Assembly: GCA_910577445.1 (NCBI GenBank)
Contig: CAJTMZ010000115.1
Location: 303 to 11,735, forward strand
Origin: an uncultured Lachnospiraceae bacterium
Lineage (GTDB): Bacteria > Bacillota > Clostridia > Lachnospirales > Lachnospiraceae
Length of the DNA stretch: 11,433 bases
Direction of reading: 5' to 3'
Shown: positions 7,278 to 11,433 of the stretch, piece after piece
How the letters are laid out: every line of letters begins with the position of its first letter
Numbering within the stretch: the stretch's first letter is position 1
Translations under genes and position numbers: made by a program
The notes under the pieces: model-generated
The model's input: the letters and a program-made list of their open reading frames with translations, nothing else
Told to the model about the DNA's origin: nothing
Database searches by the model: none

Positions 7278-8627
7278 TTAAGGGGTATCAGTCTGGTTTT
7301 TCTGTCCCAGTGTTTCCCGGTTGCTTTCAATGGTTACATGGATGCCGTCCTTCACCAGCTTGCGGAAAAAATATCTTTCCACGTCGGTTTCCATGATACC
7401 GCTGGCAAAGTTGACGGTGAGAATATCTTCAAAACTGATGATGGCGCAGTTGGTACGGGAGGAAAATGGCTGCCCCATATAGATGTCAAATCGGTGGATA
7501 AAGGGCTTCATATCATCGGGAACTTTGACGGAGCCCATGTTTGTGAGTCCGGCGGAGGAATTTTTATCCTGAACCCGGGTGTAAAACTGCCGTACAACAA
7601 AGTCTTTGATAAAGAGAGGAACAATACGGATAAAAGGATTGCGCTGAGTGCTGGCATTGGTGGTAATGTCTCCTCTTAAAAATTTCTCGTTGATATAATA
7701 ACGCATGTAATTATGAACCTGCACCACAATTTCCTCAAAGGTGTATTCCCCAAGCCTTGAATCAATGGCGGGATATACCATGGTGATGAAATTGCGCAGC
7801 GTCTTTGAAGGAAAAAAGCGCCGCAGGTTGACCGGCATGGCAATTTTTACGGGAGTGGTTTTCAGGTGCCACTCCGAAGCCTGCTTTTGCAAAAGGGCGT
7901 ACAAAAGCACTGCGTTTAAATATTCGGTGATGGTGGCATTGTATTTCTTGGCAACCTCCATTACCTGTTTTACGGACATAATCCCGTCAATCACATTGAA
8001 AGTGTAAAAGGGCTCCTTGGTGCCCCGCACCCGGTAGGTCTTTTCTCCGGGCCGGGCCGGACATACTCTGGCGTTGGCGTAGCGCATATAAGCGTCCTCA
8101 AGCTCCTCCGGGTCCGGCGTTTCATTGATATCCTTGACAAAATATCCGTTGGAGACAGAATGGCCCAGGAGCCGTAAATAAACGGCGGTAATTGTCTGGA
8201 GCACATACATGCCTCCGGTGCCGTCGCCCAGACAGTGATGGGCCTCCAGGGAAATCCGGCAGTCGTAATAGTAAATCCGAAGCAGATAACGGTTCCCGGC
8301 CTTAAAGGGCATGGGCATACAGAAATTGCGGATATCCTTCTCCACAAAAGGGCCGGGCCGGTTGTTAGGTTCCAGATAACGCCAGAACAGACCCTTGTGG
8401 ATGGCGGTTTTGTAGGTGGGAAACCGCACCAGAGCGGCGTCCACCGCCTGCTGGAGAATATCCGGTTTTACAGGCTCTTTCAAAACCACGGACAGGCGGT
8501 AAACGGAAGAAAAATCCCGACGCTGCAGGGTCGGATATACGATAGCCGACAAGTCCAGTTTATACCATACCTTATGGTTTTGAGGTTTATTATTAAATTG
8601 TGATTTAACTTTATTGTTCTTTCCCAA
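7278..8627 (-). CDS. Condensation-fold acyltransferase (alcohol acetyltransferase-like)
   Basis: 449 aa, probably cytosolic. The catalytic signature HHCLGDGTGG fits the HHxxxDG motif at residues 130-136, typical of CoA-dependent acyltransferases and non-ribosomal peptide condensation domains; the second His would be the general base. The preceding segment (YRLSVVLKEPVKPDILQQAV) is the standard first strand and helix of this fold, and the C-terminal half has the 'TNMGSVKVP' turn seen in the wax-ester/alcohol-acetyltransferase branch. A canonical DFGWG motif is not seen. The free-standing length without carrier or adenylation domains argues against a peptide synthetase. The gene starts at TTG 8627 with AGGA 7 nt upstream; no better ATG exists in the N-terminus. 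It is first in a two-gene operon with the zinc-ribbon membrane protein and is divergent from an esterase-like hydrolase. Donor and acceptor are unknown. Confidence 0.85.
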   Translation of the reverse strand: MGKNNKVKSQFNNKPQNHKVWYKLDLSAIVYPTLQRRDFSSVYRLSVVLKEPVKPDILQQAVDAALVRFPTYKTAIHKGLFWRYLEPNNRPGPFVEKDIRNFCMPMPFKAGNRYLLRIYYYDCRISLEAHHCLGDGTGGMYVLQTITAVYLRLLGHSVSNGYFVKDINETPDPEELEDAYMRYANARVCPARPGEKTYRVRGTKEPFYTFNVIDGIMSVKQVMEVAKKYNATITEYLNAVLLYALLQKQASEWHLKTTPVKIAMPVNLRRFFPSKTLRNFITMVYPAIDSRLGEYTFEEIVVQVHNYMRYYINEKFLRGDITTNASTQRNPFIRIVPLFIKDFVVRQFYTRVQDKNSSAGLTNMGSVKVPDDMKPFIHRFDIYMGQPFSSRTNCAIISFEDILTVNFASGIMETDVERYFFRKLVKDGIHVTIESNRETLGQKNQTDTP

Positions 8628-8663
8628 TCAAAAATCCTGCCCTGCTGTTAATAATAAAGACTA

Positions 8664-8689
8664 TGCTTGCGCATCAGCGCAATTCATTA
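8664..8689. repeat. Palindromic direct repeat, copy 1
   Basis: A 26-bp sequence identical to that at 8738-8763. Its core TTGCGC-ATCA-GCGCAA is a perfect 6-bp inverted repeat around a 4-nt loop, flanked by TGC on the left and TTCATTA on the right. It lies 37 bp upstream of the acyltransferase start. Confidence 0.9.
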
Positions 8690-8692
8690 CCT

Positions 8693-8736
8693 GTCGTAAG
8701 GAGGGACCCATCTTTGATGGGAGGATACCTTGCGAC
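8693..8736. repeat. Imperfect hairpin between the two direct repeats
   Basis: GTCGTAAGG (8693-8701) pairs with CCTTGCGAC (8728-8736), with one G-T wobble. An inner stem CCCATC (8707-8712) / GATGGG (8716-8721) closes a TTT loop. Purine-rich AGGGA and AGGATA form the internal loop between the two stems. No U-tract follows on either strand, so this is not an intrinsic terminator. Confidence 0.75.
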
Positions 8737-8737
8737 C

Positions 8738-8763
8738 TGCTTGCGCATCAGCGCAATTCATTA
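8738..8763. repeat. Palindromic direct repeat, copy 2
   Basis: Exact second copy of the 26-bp unit at 8664-8689, in the same orientation, 74 bp start to start. It ends one base before the weak -35 of the hydrolase promoter, so a protein bound here would probably affect that promoter. Confidence 0.9.
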
Positions 8764-8764
8764 T

Positions 8765-8793
8765 ACCACAAAACGGAAGAAATATGTTAAAAT
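8765..8793 (+). promoter_or_regulatory. Promoter of the alpha/beta hydrolase gene
   Basis: TGTTAAAAT is an extended -10 (TAAAAT at 8788-8793). A poor -35, ACCACA (8765-8770), lies 17 bp upstream. The predicted start near 8800 gives a very short leader containing the ribosome site GGAGG (8807-8811). Confidence 0.5.
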
Positions 8794-8817
8794 GTAAGCA
8801 AATATTGGAGGAATGAC

Positions 8818-9969
8818 ATGAATGCTATAAAAACAATCACAAGGAAACCTTCCCCGGAAACCCTCAATCAGAATATGATGAGTCTGATTCGGAAAGTTCA
8901 CGGAATGATAGACAAGCCGGATATTGAAAAACACCGTCAGTCCCAGGACCATGTGGGAGCGCTTTTGGGAAATGTGAAAGACGTTCTGATACGGAGCGTG
9001 GAAATAGAAGACATGACGGCGGAGTGGGTGAGCGTGAACCGGGCTCACATGAAAAAATATGTGATTTTATACTGCCACGGCGGCGGCTACTCCACGGGAA
9101 GCAGAATCTATGCCAGAACGCTGACCACCAAGCTGGCCCTAAGCACTTCCATGGATGTCCTTTGCTTTGACTACCGTCTGGCGCCCGAGCATCCTTATCC
9201 GGCGGCGATGGAGGACGCGATGAAAGCGTGGAATTATCTCATGCTTTTAGGGTATGGAGCAAGAGACGTGGTGGTGGCCGGGGATTCTGCGGGAGGAAAC
9301 ATGGCGCTGTCGCTGGTGCTGAGACTGAAAGAGCAAAAGCGCCTTCTTCCCAGAGGGCTGGTTTTAATGTCCCCCTGGACAGACCTTACCTCCCAGGGAA
9401 TCACGCACAGGACAAAGGCCGGACTGGACCCGGTATTGGACGCGCCGTATCTTGAGAGGATGATAACAAATTACGTGAAAGGGCAAAGCGGGGCGGAGCC
9501 TTTTCCCGAAGGGGAAGGGGCGAAGGAAACCGGCGGCGGTGAGAACCCGGGCGACGGGGAAAGACGGGAGAATGCGCCGGCTGCTTTCAGTGCCGTGGAA
9601 CCGGCCCCTGGGGCAGAGTCCGTTAGCGAGGGGAAAGCAAAGGGCCTTTCGACCCAGGAAGCTGCATTGCAGGCCGTGGAGACGTACAGTGCCATAGGTA
9701 TGCCAAAGGCCATAGACATAAAGGACCCCATGATTTCGCCTATTTACGGGAGTTTTGCCGGATTTCCGCCCACTTATATACAGGTAGGGGAAAACGAGGT
9801 GCTGCTTTCGGATTCCACCATGCTTCATAAAAAGATGATTAAGGAAAACGTGTCCGTGAAGATAGATATCTTTAAGGGAATGTGGCATGTTTTTCAGATG
9901 TCGCCCTTAAAAACGGCTTATGAAGCCATGGAAAAAAACGCGGAATTTATTTACGAAATCTGCCGGTAG
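8818..9969 (+). CDS. Alpha/beta hydrolase, hormone-sensitive-lipase (esterase) family
   Basis: 383 aa, no signal peptide, probably cytosolic carboxylesterase or deacylase. The oxyanion-hole motif HGGGYSTGS begins at residue 87; FDYRLAPEHPYPAA (118-130) is the family signature; the nucleophile elbow GDSAGGN places Ser157; His357 lies in GMWHVF. The acid is probably Glu327 or Asp332 in the ENEVLLSDS segment; which one cannot be settled by eye. Between about residues 222 and 285 there is a hydrophilic Gly/Glu/Pro/Ala-rich insertion of some 60 residues, after which the fold resumes at IKDPMISPIYG. The usual family length is about 300-320, so this insertion explains the extra size. Start ATG 8818 has TTGGAGG with a 6-nt spacer. 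It is transcribed divergently from the acyltransferase operon, which suggests opposing acylation and deacylation of a common substrate (inference). Confidence 0.92.
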   Translation: MNAIKTITRKPSPETLNQNMMSLIRKVHGMIDKPDIEKHRQSQDHVGALLGNVKDVLIRSVEIEDMTAEWVSVNRAHMKKYVILYCHGGGYSTGSRIYARTLTTKLALSTSMDVLCFDYRLAPEHPYPAAMEDAMKAWNYLMLLGYGARDVVVAGDSAGGNMALSLVLRLKEQKRLLPRGLVLMSPWTDLTSQGITHRTKAGLDPVLDAPYLERMITNYVKGQSGAEPFPEGEGAKETGGGENPGDGERRENAPAAFSAVEPAPGAESVSEGKAKGLSTQEAALQAVETYSAIGMPKAIDIKDPMISPIYGSFAGFPPTYIQVGENEVLLSDSTMLHKKMIKENVSVKIDIFKGMWHVFQMSPLKTAYEAMEKNAEFIYEICR

Positions 9970-10015
9970 GAAACCCGGATTGACTTCCGGATAATTATAA
10001 GGAAAAATGAAAAAA

Positions 10016-10036
10016 GGAAAAGGATTTTCCCGTTTT
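10016..10036 (+). terminator. Possible weak terminator after the hydrolase gene
   Basis: GGAAAA (10016-10021), loop GGA, TTTTCC (10025-10030) and then CGTTTT. The stem is only 6 bp and A/T-rich, so termination would be inefficient. A second short inverted repeat, CCGGA (9975-9979) / TCCGG (9986-9990), lies just after the stop codon. The rest of the 9970-10089 gap is A/T-rich (ATATATATAAG near 10048-10058) and could contain a -10 for the next gene, but no clear -35 is seen. Confidence 0.3.
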
Positions 10037-10089
10037 ACGCAGAATAAATATATATAAGAAGTTTTATGTACCGCAAGCGGGAGTCGTGA

Positions 10090-11100
10090 ATGAACATACG
10101 AGAAAATCTGGAACAGTTTGAACTTGAATATTTAAGTCCTTACGCTTCCTACAGCAGAAATTCCAAAGGCCGGGTCAGAGCGGAGGAACAGTGCGACATT
10201 CGGCCGGTTTACCAGAGAGACAGGGACAGAATCCTGCATTCCAAATCTTTCAGACGGCTGAAAGACAAAACCCAGGTGTTTATGTCGCCGGAGGGGGACC
10301 ATTACAGAACCAGGCTTACCCATACGCTGGAGGTTTCCCAGAATGCAAGGACCATTGCAAAGGCGCTTCGGATGAATGAGGACTTGGTGGAGGCCATTGC
10401 CCTCGGCCATGACCTTGGCCACACGCCTTTCGGCCATGCGGGGGAGAGGGCTTTAAACGAAGTATGCCCTTACGGATTCTGCCACAGCGAGCAGAGCGTG
10501 CGTACGGTGGATTTACTGGAAAAGAAAGGCGCGGGCCTTAATCTTACCATAGAAGTGCGGGACGGCATAAGGAATCACCAGACTAAAGGCAATCCCTTTA
10601 CGCTGGAAGGGAAAATTGTCCGTTTTTCTGACAAAATCGCCTATATTCATCACGATATGGACGATGCTTTGCGAGCGGGAATTTTAAGGGAATCGGACGT
10701 TCCGGCCGAAATCGGGGAGGTAATCGGTTACACCACGGGAGAGCGGCTGGACCATTTCATTCACGATTTGATTACAACCAGCTATGAGAAAAACGATATA
10801 CAGATGTCGGAGCCGGTGGCCGGGGCAATGGCGCGGCTGCGCCGTTTTATGTTTGAGAGGGTTTACGAGAACCGGGAGGCAAAAAGCGAGGAAAAAAAGG
10901 CGGAGGTGCTGGTGCAGACCCTTTACGATTATTACCGCAGGCACCTGGAGCTTTTACCGGGGGATTTCATACGGCTGGTGGAACGGGGAGAAGCGCGGGA
11001 GAGAGTCGTGTGCGATTATATAGGCGCCATGACGGACCGTTTCGCCGTCGCCAGATACGAGGACATTTATATTCCCAGATACTGGTGTGGAAAGGAATAG
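10090..11100 (+). CDS. dgt: Deoxyguanosinetriphosphate triphosphohydrolase-like HD-domain protein
   Basis: 336 aa cytosolic metal-dependent enzyme, expected to hydrolyse dNTPs to deoxynucleoside and triphosphate. The N-terminal signature SKSFRRLKDKTQVF (51-64) followed by DHYRTRLTHTLEV is diagnostic of dNTP triphosphohydrolases. Metal ligands of the HD fold are visible: His78, the His107-Asp108 doublet in ALGHDLGHTPFGHAGE, and Asp181 in RFSDKIAYIHHD. The length fits the shorter dGTPase-like branch common in Gram-positive bacteria rather than the ~500-aa E. coli Dgt, so substrate range and activation by other nucleotides may differ. Start ATG 10090 has GCGGGAG with a 6-nt spacer. dnaG follows after 5 nt with its ribosome site inside the end of this gene, so the two are co-transcribed. 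Linking dNTP control to primase expression fits a replication operon. Confidence 0.94.
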   Translation: MNIRENLEQFELEYLSPYASYSRNSKGRVRAEEQCDIRPVYQRDRDRILHSKSFRRLKDKTQVFMSPEGDHYRTRLTHTLEVSQNARTIAKALRMNEDLVEAIALGHDLGHTPFGHAGERALNEVCPYGFCHSEQSVRTVDLLEKKGAGLNLTIEVRDGIRNHQTKGNPFTLEGKIVRFSDKIAYIHHDMDDALRAGILRESDVPAEIGEVIGYTTGERLDHFIHDLITTSYEKNDIQMSEPVAGAMARLRRFMFERVYENREAKSEEKKAEVLVQTLYDYYRRHLELLPGDFIRLVERGEARERVVCDYIGAMTDRFAVARYEDIYIPRYWCGKE

Positions 11101-11105
11101 GCAAA

Positions 11106-11433
11106 ATGTTTTATCCTGAAGAACTGGTGGAAGAAGTAAGGACAAAAAATGATATTGTGGACGTCATTTCAGGATATGTAAAGATGCAGAGGCGGGGAAG
11201 CAGCTATCTGGGGCTGTGTCCTTTTCATAATGAAAAAACGCCTTCTTTTTCGGTTTCCCAGAGCAAGCAGATTTACCATTGTTTCGGCTGCGGAGCCGGC
11301 GGAAACGTCTTTACTTTTCTTATGGAATATGAAAATTATTCCTTTCCGGAGGCCATGAAGCAGCTTGCGGAGCGGGCCGGCGTAAAGCTCCCGGAGGCGG
11401 AATATGACGAGGAAGCAAAAAAAAGGGAAAATA
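11106..11433 (+). CDS. dnaG: DNA primase, N-terminal part (3' end outside the window)
   Basis: Only the first 109 codons are present. The protein starts MFYPEELVEEVRTKNDIVDV, typical of DnaG, and carries the N-terminal CHC2 zinc finger with ligands C38, H41 (LCPFHNEKTPSFSV), C59 and C62 (YHCFGCGAGGNVF). This domain recognises template DNA during synthesis of RNA primers for replication. The catalytic TOPRIM and helicase-binding domains lie beyond the window. ATG 11106 is preceded by AAAGGA (11091-11096) 9 nt away, inside the last codons of dgt, so translation is probably coupled. In related Clostridia the gene is usually followed by the primary sigma factor gene; that cannot be checked here. 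Confidence 0.95.
   Translation, partial: MFYPEELVEEVRTKNDIVDVISGYVKMQRRGSSYLGLCPFHNEKTPSFSVSQSKQIYHCFGCGAGGNVFTFLMEYENYSFPEAMKQLAERAGVKLPEAEYDEEAKKREN

Noticed and set aside
8693..8736. Hairpin as the terminator of either divergent gene
   Set aside because: It lies upstream of both genes and has no U-tract on either strand.
8664..8763. Two repeats with a 48-bp spacer as a minimal CRISPR array
   Set aside because: Only two units, the 'spacer' is itself a hairpin of repeat-like sequence, and no cas gene is present.
9481..9672. Compensating frameshifts as the cause of the odd hydrolase segment
   Set aside because: The frame is continuous without stops, codon use stays similar to the neighbours, and family motifs resume in the same frame; an in-frame insertion is simpler.
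9364..9888. 174-codon minus-strand frame opposite the hydrolase
   Set aside because: Shadow of the conserved hydrolase core and its GC-rich insert; no start signal or domain.
10071..10083. CCGC-AA-GCGG hairpin masking the dgt ribosome site
   Set aside because: A 4-bp stem with a 2-nt loop is too small to be stable; probably chance.

Overview
The window looks like chromosomal DNA of an anaerobic, gut-type member of the Clostridia, most likely Lachnospiraceae. This rests on the one-piece clostridial PurL, a VanR/VanS-type two-component pair of clostridial flavour, strong AGGAGG-type ribosome binding sites, TTG/GTG starts and a dgt-dnaG gene order. No species can be named from the sequence alone. 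There is no rRNA, tRNA, insertion sequence, prophage or CRISPR array.

Layout: (1) 3-431, + strand: the C-terminal part of a TetR-like regulator cut by the window edge, followed at once by (2) purL (452-4270), the large single-chain FGAM synthase of purine synthesis. A strong stem-loop (4281-4312) ends purL and, on the other strand, the convergent two-component operon. (3) 5944 down to 4321, - strand: a VanR-like response regulator overlapping a VanS-like histidine kinase. The kinase has only one membrane segment and no visible sensor domain, and no vanHAX-type resistance genes are in view. (4) Back-to-back extended -10 promoters around 5982-6032 drive vanR-vanS leftward and a small uncharacterised soluble protein (6179-6553) rightward behind a leader of about 140 nt. 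(5) 8627 down to 6556, - strand: a condensation-fold (HHxxxDG) acyltransferase and, 17 nt after it, a zinc-ribbon six-helix membrane protein. (6) 8664-8763: a 100-bp palindromic repeat unit in the divergent spacer. (7) 8818-9969, + strand: an HSL-family alpha/beta hydrolase carrying a low-complexity insertion. (8) 10090-11100: a dGTPase-like HD phosphohydrolase, followed by (9) the start of dnaG (primase), running off the right edge.

Functionally, purL (purine synthesis), dgt (dNTP pool) and dnaG (replication) are housekeeping genes. Between them lie two accessory units. One is the orphan VanRS-like signalling pair with its divergent small gene. The other is a divergent acyltransferase / zinc-ribbon membrane protein / esterase module, which may add and remove acyl groups on a small molecule or lipid. 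That module, with the repeat unit in its control region, is the best candidate here for an undescribed system, but its substrate cannot be read from the sequence.
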